A stretch of 64,000 nucleotides of DNA from the NCBI RefSeq assembly GCF_001485475.2, contig NZ_DF976999.1, forward strand, positions 220,001-284,000. The letters run 5' to 3'. A program made the position numbers and the translations under genes. Below are positions 26,795 through 35,305 of this stretch, piece after piece. The stretch is from Tepidanaerobacter syntrophicus (lineage in GTDB: Bacteria > Bacillota > Thermosediminibacteria > Thermosediminibacterales > Tepidanaerobacteraceae). Position 1 is the stretch's first letter. The number at the start of each line of letters is the position of its first letter. The notes under the pieces were generated by a model, which saw only the letters and a program-made list of their open reading frames with translations, was not told where the DNA came from and did not search any database.

Positions 26795-28138
26795 TCAGGA
26801 ATTCTGAGCAAGTTGTTCTTGTATGATTTTAACCGCTTCTTCCAGCTCTAGAAGTTTTTGAACACCTGACTTCATGTCTTTTAGGGAGACCTTATTGTTT
26901 TCTGTTTCTTCTTCGCCTATAAATATCACGTAAGGGATTTTAAGGTTGTTGGCATAACTTAGTTTTTTGCTTATTTTTACATCTTCAAAGTGTATTTCGG
27001 AGACAATGCCATTTGCTCTGAGGGTATTTGCAACTTTTATAGCATTCAGGTTGAATTTTTCTTCCATGGGTATCACTAAAACCTTTGTAAAAGTTATTGG
27101 AGAATCTTCTTTAAGAAGGCCCGCTTCTTTTAGTTGATAAAAAAGGCGAGTAAGTCCTATTGAAACTCCTACTCCCGGCAGCTTTTGAGTTGTATAATAT
27201 TCTGCCAGATTCTCATATCTGCCTCCTGAACAGACACTGCCAATTTCCGGATAATCATCAAGAAAGGTTTCATATACCGTGCCGGTGTAATAGTCCAGCC
27301 CCCTTGCAATAGTCAAGTCAATGGAGTAATTTGCAGGCGGAACGCCAAATGCTTCAGCATATTCTGTGACCTTTTCCAGTTCCTCTATACCTTCTTTAAA
27401 CATTGCAGATGTAAGATTAAGTGCTTTAAGCGATGCAAGTTTTTCCTCATTTGTTCCTTTTATTTTGACAAATTTTAATATCTCATGCGATGTATCATTC
27501 GAAAGTCCTAGTTTCGAAAGTTCGCTGATAACACCCTTTTCTCCTATTTTTTCCAGTTTATCAACTGCCCTTAAAACTTCAGTTGTATCTTCTATATTTA
27601 ACGAGCCAAAAAAGCCGTTTAAGATTTTTCTATTGTTTATCCGTATTGTAAAATTACCAAAGCCCAGATTTTTAAACGTGGAGTATATTATGCTTACAAT
27701 CTCAGCATCATAAATTACGCTTAATCTTCCATTGCCTATAATATCTACATCGCATTGATAAAATTCTCTAAATCTTCCCCTCTGGCTCTTTTCTCCTCTG
27801 TAAACCTTGCCGATATGGTATCTTCTAAACGGAAAATTTAGTTCTGAAAAATGCTGTGCCACATACCTTGCAAGAGGCACTGTAAGATCAAACCTTAATG
27901 CCATATCTGTATCGCCTTTGGTAAACCGATATATCTGCTTCTCAGTTTCTCCTCCGCCCTTTGCAAGAAGTATTTCGGACCTTTCGATAAGAGGGGTTTC
28001 AATCGGCACAAAACCGTAATTTTCATATGTTTTTCTTATCACATCTTTAATCTCGTTAAAAAGTATTTGATCTTGCGGTAAAAGTTCTAAAAAGCCCGGT
28101 AATGTTGCAGGCTTTACAATATCTTTGCTCAAAATCAT
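26795..28138 (-). CDS. hisS: Histidyl-tRNA synthetase, archaeal/eukaryal-like type
   Basis: Charges tRNA-His. 447 residues, class II aminoacyl-tRNA synthetase. Motif 2 region RRYHIGKVYRGEKSQRGRFREFYQCDVD and the histidine loop ARGLDYYTGTVYE (partly quoted) identify HisRS; the C-terminal anticodon-binding domain follows. Motif 1/2 contains MALRFDLTVPLARYVA instead of the LRPEGTA form of the common bacterial enzyme, a pattern of archaeal and eukaryal HisRS and of a minority of Clostridia. It overlaps the preceding phosphatase-like gene by 4 bases. Whether the genome has a second hisS cannot be seen. Confidence 0.88.
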   Translation of the reverse strand: MILSKDIVKPATLPGFLELLPQDQILFNEIKDVIRKTYENYGFVPIETPLIERSEILLAKGGGETEKQIYRFTKGDTDMALRFDLTVPLARYVAQHFSELNFPFRRYHIGKVYRGEKSQRGRFREFYQCDVDIIGNGRLSVIYDAEIVSIIYSTFKNLGFGNFTIRINNRKILNGFFGSLNIEDTTEVLRAVDKLEKIGEKGVISELSKLGLSNDTSHEILKFVKIKGTNEEKLASLKALNLTSAMFKEGIEELEKVTEYAEAFGVPPANYSIDLTIARGLDYYTGTVYETFLDDYPEIGSVCSGGRYENLAEYYTTQKLPGVGVSIGLTRLFYQLKEAGLLKEDSPITFTKVLVIPMEEKFNLNAIKVANTLRANGIVSEIHFEDVKISKKLSYANNLKIPYVIFIGEEETENNKVSLKDMKSGVQKLLELEEAVKIIQEQLAQNS

Positions 28139-30345
28139 ACCTCCGTTCCATTTTTGGTCATTTGTTTGTTGTTCTCTATTTCGTCAATGCACATCATAAT
28201 TAAGGGTATCGTAAGCGGTATCATCATAGTAGCAGCTGCCACAACTCCTGAATCATTAAAGGCAAGGGCAGCAAGCGTAGCTATAATGCCTGCTATAAAT
28301 CCAAAATAAAGATAAACATGTTTTCTAAATATTTCTTTCAAGATGCCCACAGGCCTTGCAAAAAGTATGCATAAAGTAGCCACAGTGCCAAAAAGCACCC
28401 AGACCCAGGATGAATACCTTATGAGTTTGTAGTTCATCGATAGCTTTCTTGCGAATATCTGAAACAAGGCAAAAAAGCTATTGTGCTTTATAAGCTCAGT
28501 GGTCTGTCCGATATGAGATTGGGCATTAGAAGACGGCCGCATGCCATCATATATAAATAAGGCTAAAATAGATACTACTAAAAGGCAAATAAGTACTAAA
28601 AAGTCTTTTTTTGTAAGTTTTCCCCTTGTATTTAAGATAACTGATACACCAAAACCGATAAACGCTGCCATCGAGCCTCCTACATTTGTCCCTAATGAAG
28701 GTGCCATAAGTGTAAGCAGGATTACTAAGTAAAAAACCATGCTTAATATCTTTATAATTTTCTGCTTGCCCCCTGCCCGGTCCATAATAGCAGCGATGCC
28801 GATTATGGCTGCGCCTATCAAAAATCCCATATATTCATTGCCGATTCCATAAAATCTTGCTCCTACTATAGGATCATATCCTAAAATCGAAACCCTCATT
28901 AGAGGATTTTCTAAAAATGTATCTATAAGTATTATAAGCACCGGTGGAAGGCAAGTTGCTATAAAAATCTTTAAGTTGTCTTTTAAGAAATAAAAAACTA
29001 GTAAGCTTACTAAAAGTACGCTGCCTATAAGGCATAAAACAAACTTAGGTACGCTCCAGGGGCTTGCCAGAGGTAAAAGCAGCAGCATTGTCGGGGTTAT
29101 TAGAACTCCTATTAACAGGAATTTTACATAGGTTAAATATTTTTCAAAATACTTTATAGATATTAGAAATAGTATAAGGACTCCTATAATGAATCCGATG
29201 TATGTCTTTACAACCGATGAACGTATTTTGTAGTTAAAAATTACAATTCTATTAAGCTCTTCTAAATATCCTAATGGATTTTCTATGTTTTTTGCAGTCA
29301 ATTTATGTCCTGTCATAGAAGCATCCTTTGGAATACCAAAATAGTCAAGAATACATGCTGCAATATCTGTGTTAGTTACAATTCCATCTCTTTTTGTAGT
29401 GGCCGACGTTAAGGTTCCGCAAGGGATATTTTTATTTAAAGCTATAATCGGAGTAAGCCTTTTACCGGCTGATGAATCTTCTGTCGAGGGGAAGGGGACA
29501 ACCAGCAAGAATAGGGTATTATCATCAATTTGGGAAAACAGTTTTCCAATAAGTTTATCTGTCTGACTGAAAATTTCAGACTTTATTCCATTATATCTAT
29601 CCTCGGCAATATCCATATATTTGTTTAGTCTTGACATATCCCCGGGTTGAATTACGATAAAATCAGCCTTATCCTTTATATCGCAAAAAGCCGTATACAA
29701 TTTATCATAATCACTTCGTATCCCGTAAGGACTCATAGGATCATGTGCAAGCAAAGTCTGATTTACAACTCCAAAATCTGTTATCCCATTTTCATCTGTG
29801 GTTATAAGTGATGCATTTATTTTTATATCATCAAAGTCTGTGTCTTCATTCCCTATTATTGCTGTCTTATAACCATTTTCATGAAGCAGTGTTCCCAAAA
29901 GCGCAGGTTTTGCAATGCGGTTTAATTTTTTATTCTGTAAATTAAGTTCTGTAATTCCCACATTTGCGATGTTTTCCAAACTCATATCATTGCCTGTATT
30001 TCGCTTATAAACCACATTTATGGGTTCATTATGAAATAGATCATAATAACCTCCTGCATAAGCTGCATAGTTTGCACTTGTAGCATACGCCCCTGCTCCG
30101 ATAGTCGCGTATGAGTTAGCAGATGTAAAAGAGCTGGCGGAGTTTACATTCATAAGGCCAAGTGCACCGTTTTTAAGTAAATACTCAATATTTTTCCCGC
30201 CATATGTAACCATTTCTTCATAATTTGTGTCATCAAGAATAACCATTATGACCTTTTTCTCTGAAATTGGTTTTGCATATCCATAATGTGGTATAATCAT
30301 TACAAACATTATAAGTATCATAAAAATTACGATGCCTTTTTTCAT
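28135..30345 (-). CDS. Membrane protein with extracytoplasmic phosphatase-like domain
   Basis: 736 residues. A signal peptide or first helix (about 5-24) is followed by a roughly 350-residue outside domain with alkaline-phosphatase-superfamily features: VIMVILDDTNYEEM near the N-terminus, SFTSANSYATIGAGAYA (possible nucleophile Ser/Thr region) and IVTNTDIAACILDYFGIPKDASMTGH near its end. The C-terminal half has about nine to ten membrane helices. It may modify an envelope polymer or act as a lipid-linked phosphatase or transferase. Promoter at 30388-30416; translationally coupled with hisS, which is unusual. Confidence 0.7.
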   Translation of the reverse strand: MKKGIVIFMILIMFVMIIPHYGYAKPISEKKVIMVILDDTNYEEMVTYGGKNIEYLLKNGALGLMNVNSASSFTSANSYATIGAGAYATSANYAAYAGGYYDLFHNEPINVVYKRNTGNDMSLENIANVGITELNLQNKKLNRIAKPALLGTLLHENGYKTAIIGNEDTDFDDIKINASLITTDENGITDFGVVNQTLLAHDPMSPYGIRSDYDKLYTAFCDIKDKADFIVIQPGDMSRLNKYMDIAEDRYNGIKSEIFSQTDKLIGKLFSQIDDNTLFLLVVPFPSTEDSSAGKRLTPIIALNKNIPCGTLTSATTKRDGIVTNTDIAACILDYFGIPKDASMTGHKLTAKNIENPLGYLEELNRIVIFNYKIRSSVVKTYIGFIIGVLILFLISIKYFEKYLTYVKFLLIGVLITPTMLLLLPLASPWSVPKFVLCLIGSVLLVSLLVFYFLKDNLKIFIATCLPPVLIILIDTFLENPLMRVSILGYDPIVGARFYGIGNEYMGFLIGAAIIGIAAIMDRAGGKQKIIKILSMVFYLVILLTLMAPSLGTNVGGSMAAFIGFGVSVILNTRGKLTKKDFLVLICLLVVSILALFIYDGMRPSSNAQSHIGQTTELIKHNSFFALFQIFARKLSMNYKLIRYSSWVWVLFGTVATLCILFARPVGILKEIFRKHVYLYFGFIAGIIATLAALAFNDSGVVAAATMMIPLTIPLIMMCIDEIENNKQMTKNGTEV

Positions 30346-30387
30346 ATATCCTCCAAAAATAATCGTGTTTTCATATTATACATCGCT

Positions 30388-30416
30388 ATTATATCAATAG
30401 GATGCCAACCTTGCAA
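30388..30416 (-). promoter_or_regulatory. Sigma-A promoter of the phosphatase-like gene and hisS
   Basis: Minus strand TTGCAA (30416-30411), 17-base spacer, TATAAT (30393-30388). It lies 43 bases before the start of the gene at 28135-30345. Confidence 0.7.
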
Positions 30417-30438
30417 CAAAATTGAAATTTTCAAATAG

Positions 30439-30467
30439 TTGAGATGGCTCTTTCATTGTGCTAAATT
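30439..30467 (+). promoter_or_regulatory. Sigma-A promoter of the steA cluster
   Basis: TTGAGA (30439-30444), 17-base spacer, TAAATT (30462-30467). The -10 box overlaps the upstream GTG (30458) that could extend the steA frame, which argues for translation starting at 30524. Confidence 0.6.
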
Positions 30468-30523
30468 ATAGGAGGATAGATTTTTCTAAACCGTATATTA
30501 ATTTTCGAAGGTGTGAAGTTTAT

Positions 30524-31648
30524 ATGCCTATTACCGGCACTGCAAAGATTGATTATAGAACCAAAAACCTGATCAAGCGCTTAAAGCCGGGAGATATTGC
30601 CATAATCCATCATGAAGACTTAGATGAAGTAGGAGCGCTGGGTCTAGTAAATTGCAAGGTTAAGGCTGTTATTAATGCGCAAAAATCAATAACGGGCCGT
30701 TATCCTAATCCCGGTCCTGAGATACTGGCAAATGCCAATATTCCGATTTTAGATGATGTAGGCGAAGATATAATGTCGCTTGAAGAGGGCTCTGTCATTA
30801 CAATCGAGGATGACGGCAAAATTTATTGCGAAAACAAACTTATAGGCGAAGGGGTATTTTTGACTCCCGAGATTATTAAATCAAAAATGGAAGATGCAAA
30901 ACGAAACATTGAAAATTCCCTTGATGAGTTTATAAACAATACTTTGGACTATGCAAAAAAAGAAAAATACTTAATAATGGGCGGTGTCTCAATACCCGAT
31001 ATAAATACTCCAATTAACGGACGGCATGTTTTAATCGTTGTAAGGGGCAACAACTATAAAGAAGATCTTGCCGCAATTAAAACTTACATTGATGAAGTCA
31101 GACCCGTACTTATAGGAGTTGACGGCGGAGCTGATGCGCTTTTGGAGTACGGCTATACCCCTGACATTATTATCGGTGATATGGACAGCGTATCAGATAA
31201 CACTTTAAGAATTTGCAAAGAAAAAGATATTGTAGTTCATGCATATCCAGACGGCAGATCACCGGGGCTTGAAAGAATAAAGAAATTAGGCCTTGATGCA
31301 AAAATTTTCACATCTCCCGGCACTAGTGAAGACATAGCAATGCTTTTAGCGTATGAAAAAGGCGCAGATTTAATAGTAGCTGTAGGCACTCATTCAAGTA
31401 TGATAGATTTTTTAGAAAAGGGCCGTAAGGGCATGGGGAGCACTTTTTTAGTCAGGCTGAAGGTCGGGTCAATCTTAGTAGACGCAAAAGGTGTCAGTAA
31501 GCTTTACAACCAAAGATTGCGTCCTTCCTACATGCTGGGAATTTTTGCTGCCGCTTTGGTGCCGATTCTTGTAATTTTTAATATTTCTCCGCCTATTAAG
31601 CATGCATTAAAACTCTTGGAACTTAGATTAAAAATGCTTTTACCTTAA
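30524..31648 (+). CDS. steA: SteA-like cytokinetic ring protein (thiamine pyrophosphokinase fold)
   Basis: 374 residues from ATG 30524 (MPITGTAKIDYRTK), preceded by GAAGGTG. The N-terminal part matches SteA of actinobacteria (RYPNPGPEILANANIPILDDVG region). The middle holds a thiamine-pyrophosphokinase-like domain with GVDGGADALLEYGYTP and IIGDMDSVSD, and the end has a hydrophobic helix near residues 330-352, so it is probably membrane-bound. In Corynebacterium SteA with SteB works in cell separation. First gene of a five-gene same-strand cluster. Confidence 0.82.
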   Translation: MPITGTAKIDYRTKNLIKRLKPGDIAIIHHEDLDEVGALGLVNCKVKAVINAQKSITGRYPNPGPEILANANIPILDDVGEDIMSLEEGSVITIEDDGKIYCENKLIGEGVFLTPEIIKSKMEDAKRNIENSLDEFINNTLDYAKKEKYLIMGGVSIPDINTPINGRHVLIVVRGNNYKEDLAAIKTYIDEVRPVLIGVDGGADALLEYGYTPDIIIGDMDSVSDNTLRICKEKDIVVHAYPDGRSPGLERIKKLGLDAKIFTSPGTSEDIAMLLAYEKGADLIVAVGTHSSMIDFLEKGRKGMGSTFLVRLKVGSILVDAKGVSKLYNQRLRPSYMLGIFAAALVPILVIFNISPPIKHALKLLELRLKMLLP

Positions 31649-31660
31649 AGGAGCAAAAAT

Positions 31661-32551
31661 ATGCTGATTAACATAAAATATTTAGTCATTACTGTAATAT
31701 CGATTTTTTTAGCACTGGGTATTGGTATACTTGTAGGAGTTCAGATGGATTCTGAAGAAATTATAGTTGAGCAGCAGGAAATTACGCTTCAAAAAATGGA
31801 AGAAAAGTTTAGTGAACTCAATCAAACCAACGAGGAACTTAAAAACCAGATCCAGAAGCTCTCTGATGCAAACCAATTAAGCGAGACTTATATAAAAAAT
31901 ATTTTTCCCGACTATATAAAGGGTAAACTTGCAGGAATGCACGTTGTAGTTGTTGAAACATCCGGAGACTACGTCTATACCGAGATGCGTCAAGCTCTTA
32001 AAACAGCAGGTGCCGATGTTGTATCTATAAGTTTTGATAATGATAAACTTTTTAATATGACCGAAGAAGACGAAAGCGAATTGATGGCATATTTCAAGCT
32101 TGCAAGCAAGGAAAACATCATTCCTGCCATTGTCAAAAATGTTTCAGATGCAGCTTATGGCAAAGCAAATAAGGAGAACTTAGCTTTTCTAATAGAAAAA
32201 GGTATATTATATGTTAGCGGTAATTTGGAAACTCCTGCAAACTATGTGGTTATTGCCGGAGGAAGCAGCCGAGACGAAGGCGATAACAGATATGAAGCCA
32301 TTGATATCCCTTTGATAAGAGAACTTAAAAAATATTCCCTACCGGTTATCGGCGTAGAAACTACGGATGCAAAAATTTCCTATATTGAAATGTATAAAAA
32401 GCAAAATATCTCTACCGTCGACAATGTAGATACTGTAATCGGACAAACTTCGTTGATACTTGTTATGACTGGAAAAGAAGGCCATTACGGAGTCAAAAAC
32501 AGTGCTAATTCACTTATGCCTTTCTTGAGCGAGGAGGAAAAGACCCAGTGA
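31661..32551 (+). CDS. steB: SteB / MctB-like membrane-anchored coiled-coil protein
   Basis: 296 residues. One N-terminal helix (about 6-27) anchors it, then a coiled coil (about 35-75: EEIIVEQQEITLQKMEEKF start, leucine and glutamate-rich), then an outside alpha/beta domain. The family is annotated in databases both as copper transporter MctB (DUF3186) and as SteB, the partner of SteA. No copper-binding Cys/His cluster is evident here and the gene follows steA by 12 bases, so the SteB role is preferred. It overlaps the next gene by 4 bases. Confidence 0.78.
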   Translation: MLINIKYLVITVISIFLALGIGILVGVQMDSEEIIVEQQEITLQKMEEKFSELNQTNEELKNQIQKLSDANQLSETYIKNIFPDYIKGKLAGMHVVVVETSGDYVYTEMRQALKTAGADVVSISFDNDKLFNMTEEDESELMAYFKLASKENIIPAIVKNVSDAAYGKANKENLAFLIEKGILYVSGNLETPANYVVIAGGSSRDEGDNRYEAIDIPLIRELKKYSLPVIGVETTDAKISYIEMYKKQNISTVDNVDTVIGQTSLILVMTGKEGHYGVKNSANSLMPFLSEEEKTQ

Positions 32552-33240
32552 AAGTAAGCATACTAATCCCAGCTTTTAATGAAGAAAAAAACATTGCAAA
32601 AACTCTTGATGGTTTAGCGGAATTTAAAGATAAATTTTGCAAGGAACGCCAAATAGAATTGCAGGTATTGGTAATTGATGACGGATCCTCTGACCGAACC
32701 GCAGCGATTGCGGCAGAGAAGGGGGCAAAAGTTATAAAGCTTGTCTCAAACACCGGAAAAGGCGGGGCCCTTCGGGAGGGACTCAAGTATGCAGAGGGTG
32801 ATATCATAGTCTTTTTAGACGCAGATTTACAGGAAACTTCGCAAGAGGTATCCAAATTGCTGCTTCCTATTCTAGAGGATAGTGCCGATGTAACCATTGC
32901 CAAATTTAAGCCGGTGGCCGGTAAAAAAGGGTTTGGCCTTGTAAAAGCATTGGCTTTTTACGGGGTTAAATCCCTTACAGGTAGAGAAATTACAACAGCA
33001 CTTTCAGGTCAGCGAGCCTTCAAGAGGCAAGTCTTAAATGATATCCAGGGGATACCTGAAGGCTTTGGCATAGAAGTCGGCATGTTGGTAGATATACTCA
33101 GGAAAGGCTATAGAGTGCAGGAAGTAGACGTGGATATGAGTCATGATGTAACAGGTAGAGATTTTAGTGGTTTTGTTCATAGAGGCAAGCAGTTTTTAGA
33201 TATTTTAAAAGTTCTTGTTCGAAAAAAGGGGGGTCGATAA
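32548..33240 (+). CDS. Family 2 glycosyltransferase
   Basis: 230 residues, GT-A fold. Visible motifs are LIPAFNEEKNIAKTL, VIDDGSSDRTA and the metal-binding FLDADLQE; it has no membrane-spanning tail, unlike dolichyl-phosphate mannose synthase fusions. It overlaps both neighbours (4 bases before, 1 base after), which indicates tight translational coupling within the SteA cluster. Likely uses a nucleotide sugar to glycosylate a lipid or polymer at the membrane. Confidence 0.85.
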   Translation: MKVSILIPAFNEEKNIAKTLDGLAEFKDKFCKERQIELQVLVIDDGSSDRTAAIAAEKGAKVIKLVSNTGKGGALREGLKYAEGDIIVFLDADLQETSQEVSKLLLPILEDSADVTIAKFKPVAGKKGFGLVKALAFYGVKSLTGREITTALSGQRAFKRQVLNDIQGIPEGFGIEVGMLVDILRKGYRVQEVDVDMSHDVTGRDFSGFVHRGKQFLDILKVLVRKKGGR

Positions 33241-34067
33241 TGTCTACATTTTATGTTATTACTTTTTTGCTTTTTTTAGCGGCAACTTATCTTGCGACTC
33301 CACAGTTTATTAGTATTTTTGAAGAAGGGAAAGCACTTGTAAAAAACTATAAAGGGGTTTTAATACCTCAGGGAATCGGCATTATTTTCCCTATTTTTTA
33401 TCTTGCTTGGTCTGCTCTATTTGGATTAATTTTCGGCAAATTTCCGATGGATATATTTTTGATTTTACTTGCTGTTTTTTCAGCAAGTTTTATTGGCTTT
33501 ATAGATGATATGCTGGGCGCAAGAAATGTTTTAGGTTTTAAGGGGCACTTTGGCAAGCTGCTGCAGGGTAAACTTACAACCGGAGGATTAAAGGCTATTT
33601 CGGGTTTGCTTGCTGCCTTCGTTATAAGTGCGGTTATTGCACCGGATGCTATTTTTGAAGTTATTTTAAACACTCTTGTCATAGCACTTTTTACAAATCT
33701 ATTTAACTTACTGGATTTAAGGCCGGGCCGTTCTATAAAATTTTTCCTTATTTTATTTATAGTTTTTCTTCTAGGGCTTGCATTTGGGCAAAAATTATCT
33801 TATGCTCTGCCATATCTTCCTTTGGTGGGAATTATTTTAGGTTATTTCCCTTATGATTTAAGTGCCAAGTGCATGATGGGCGATGCAGGTTCAAATGTTA
33901 TCGGAATGTCAATGGGGATTCTTGCTGCCTCTGCTTTTGAAGTTTATACGAAGATTTTGATTCTGATACTTCTTATAGCAGTGCATATCTATACAGAAAA
34001 ATATTCGCTGACAGACTTGATTAATAAAAACCGTTTTTTAAGTTTTTTAGACGAACTTGGCAGATAA
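33240..34067 (+). CDS. MraY/WecA-like polyprenyl-phosphate glycosyl-1-phosphate transferase homologue
   Basis: 275 residues, about eight hydrophobic helices. Family motifs: FIDDMLGARNVLGFKGHFGK (Asp-Asp pair), NLFNLLDLRPGRS and MMGDAGSNVIGM, the counterparts of the catalytic loops of MraY and WecA. The usual second-loop NxxNxxDG is altered to NLLDLRPG, so its activity may differ from MraY. It lies in the SteA cluster together with the family 2 transferase, suggesting synthesis or remodelling of an envelope glycan. Confidence 0.82.
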   Translation: MSTFYVITFLLFLAATYLATPQFISIFEEGKALVKNYKGVLIPQGIGIIFPIFYLAWSALFGLIFGKFPMDIFLILLAVFSASFIGFIDDMLGARNVLGFKGHFGKLLQGKLTTGGLKAISGLLAAFVISAVIAPDAIFEVILNTLVIALFTNLFNLLDLRPGRSIKFFLILFIVFLLGLAFGQKLSYALPYLPLVGIILGYFPYDLSAKCMMGDAGSNVIGMSMGILAASAFEVYTKILILILLIAVHIYTEKYSLTDLINKNRFLSFLDELGR

Positions 34068-34079
34068 AGGAGAAATTCA

Positions 34080-35153
34080 ATGATTTCTTATGCAAAGGGA
34101 ATAGTGAAAAGCATTTTATCGGCAAGAAAAGGCGTAACTGAGATAGAAGTTGAAATTGGCAGAGAAAACTTTAAAGCAATAAACTATGATTTCTTGACAG
34201 GTCAGGTAGCCGTTGGAGATAGTGTGCTTTTAAATACAACAGCACAGGATTTAAAATTAGGCAGTGGCGGGTATCATTTTGTAGTATCTGTAAATTGTGG
34301 GGAAGGTTTTGTAGCTAAAAATGCCCCGGGCCATATAATGAAGCTTAGGTATACCCCGCTTCAATTTGCAGTTTTAAGTGCCGAGGAAGAAGATAGCCCT
34401 TATCATAGCATTTTTAATAATTTCTCCGGCCTTGGCAGAAAACCCGTAATTATCGGTGAGCTGCACAGTATGGTTGCACCGGCGGTTTTCGGTGTAAAGC
34501 GAAATAGACCGAAGTTAAAGGTCTCATATATTATGACAGACGGCGGAGCATTGCCCTTAAGCTTTAGTAAAACCGTCAAATATTTAAAAGAGAATAATCT
34601 AATTGATGGAACTGTTACATACGGTCAGGCTTTTGGGGGAGATATTGAGTCTGTAAATATTTATACTGCTTTAATATCGGCTTTTGAAATCTTGCATTCT
34701 GATGTAGCTGTTGTCGCAATGGGCCCCGGTATAACCGGCACAGGAACCGAATATGGTTTTTCGGGTATTGAGCAAGGACCTATCATAGATGCGGTAAATA
34801 ATCTGGGAGGTCTGCCAATTTTTATTCCAAGAATAAGTTTTGCCGACAAAAGAAAGCGGCATTGTGGGATAAGCCATCACAGTATTACGGTGCTTAATAA
34901 AGTCGCAATGAGCAGCGCAAATATTGTTGTTCCTAAGTTTTCAGGAAATAAGTTCGATTGCATACAAAAACAAATAGATGAAAATACCTTAAATCAAAAA
35001 CATAAAATTATCTATGTTGATGAATTAGAAAAGCTCACACAAGACCTTTTATCTTTTGATTTTAAACTGTCTACCATGGGAAGAGGAATTGATAAGGATG
35101 CGGAATTTTTTATAACAGCTGCCGCGGCGGGATATTATGCATCAAGTATTTGA
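34080..35153 (+). CDS. DUF3866 family protein
   Basis: 357 residues, soluble, rich in small residues. It has the conserved core GPGITGTGTEYGFSGIEQG, HSMVAPAVF and RKRHCGISHHS of the uncharacterised DUF3866 family. An N-terminal segment of about 80 residues resembles a beta-barrel. No function is established for this family. It ends the SteA cluster, 12 bases after the MraY-like gene, and is followed by a terminator. Confidence 0.75.
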   Translation: MISYAKGIVKSILSARKGVTEIEVEIGRENFKAINYDFLTGQVAVGDSVLLNTTAQDLKLGSGGYHFVVSVNCGEGFVAKNAPGHIMKLRYTPLQFAVLSAEEEDSPYHSIFNNFSGLGRKPVIIGELHSMVAPAVFGVKRNRPKLKVSYIMTDGGALPLSFSKTVKYLKENNLIDGTVTYGQAFGGDIESVNIYTALISAFEILHSDVAVVAMGPGITGTGTEYGFSGIEQGPIIDAVNNLGGLPIFIPRISFADKRKRHCGISHHSITVLNKVAMSSANIVVPKFSGNKFDCIQKQIDENTLNQKHKIIYVDELEKLTQDLLSFDFKLSTMGRGIDKDAEFFITAAAAGYYASSI

Positions 35154-35175
35154 TAAAAGTTTACTATTGTAAGCA

Positions 35176-35229
35176 AAAAAGAGGCATCTTAGAATTATTT
35201 AAAGAAATAATTCTAAGATGCCTCTTTTT
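35176..35229. terminator. Bidirectional terminator between the steA cluster and ilvE
   Basis: Perfect 25-bp stem (35176-35200 with 35205-35229) with a 4-base loop; A-tract on the left arm and T-tract on the right arm give a terminator on both strands, serving the convergent DUF3866 and ilvE genes. Confidence 0.92.
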
Positions 35230-35305
35230 ATACCCGTGAACCACTCACCACTTACTCATTCATTCGTTGAAGTGGGAGTTTCTTGGTCAATAGAGGGTTA
35301 AAAAA

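Noticed and set aside
30458-30523. N-terminal extension of steA from GTG 30458
   Set aside because: The GTG overlaps the spacer/-10 region of a good promoter, and homologues begin near MPITGTAKI.
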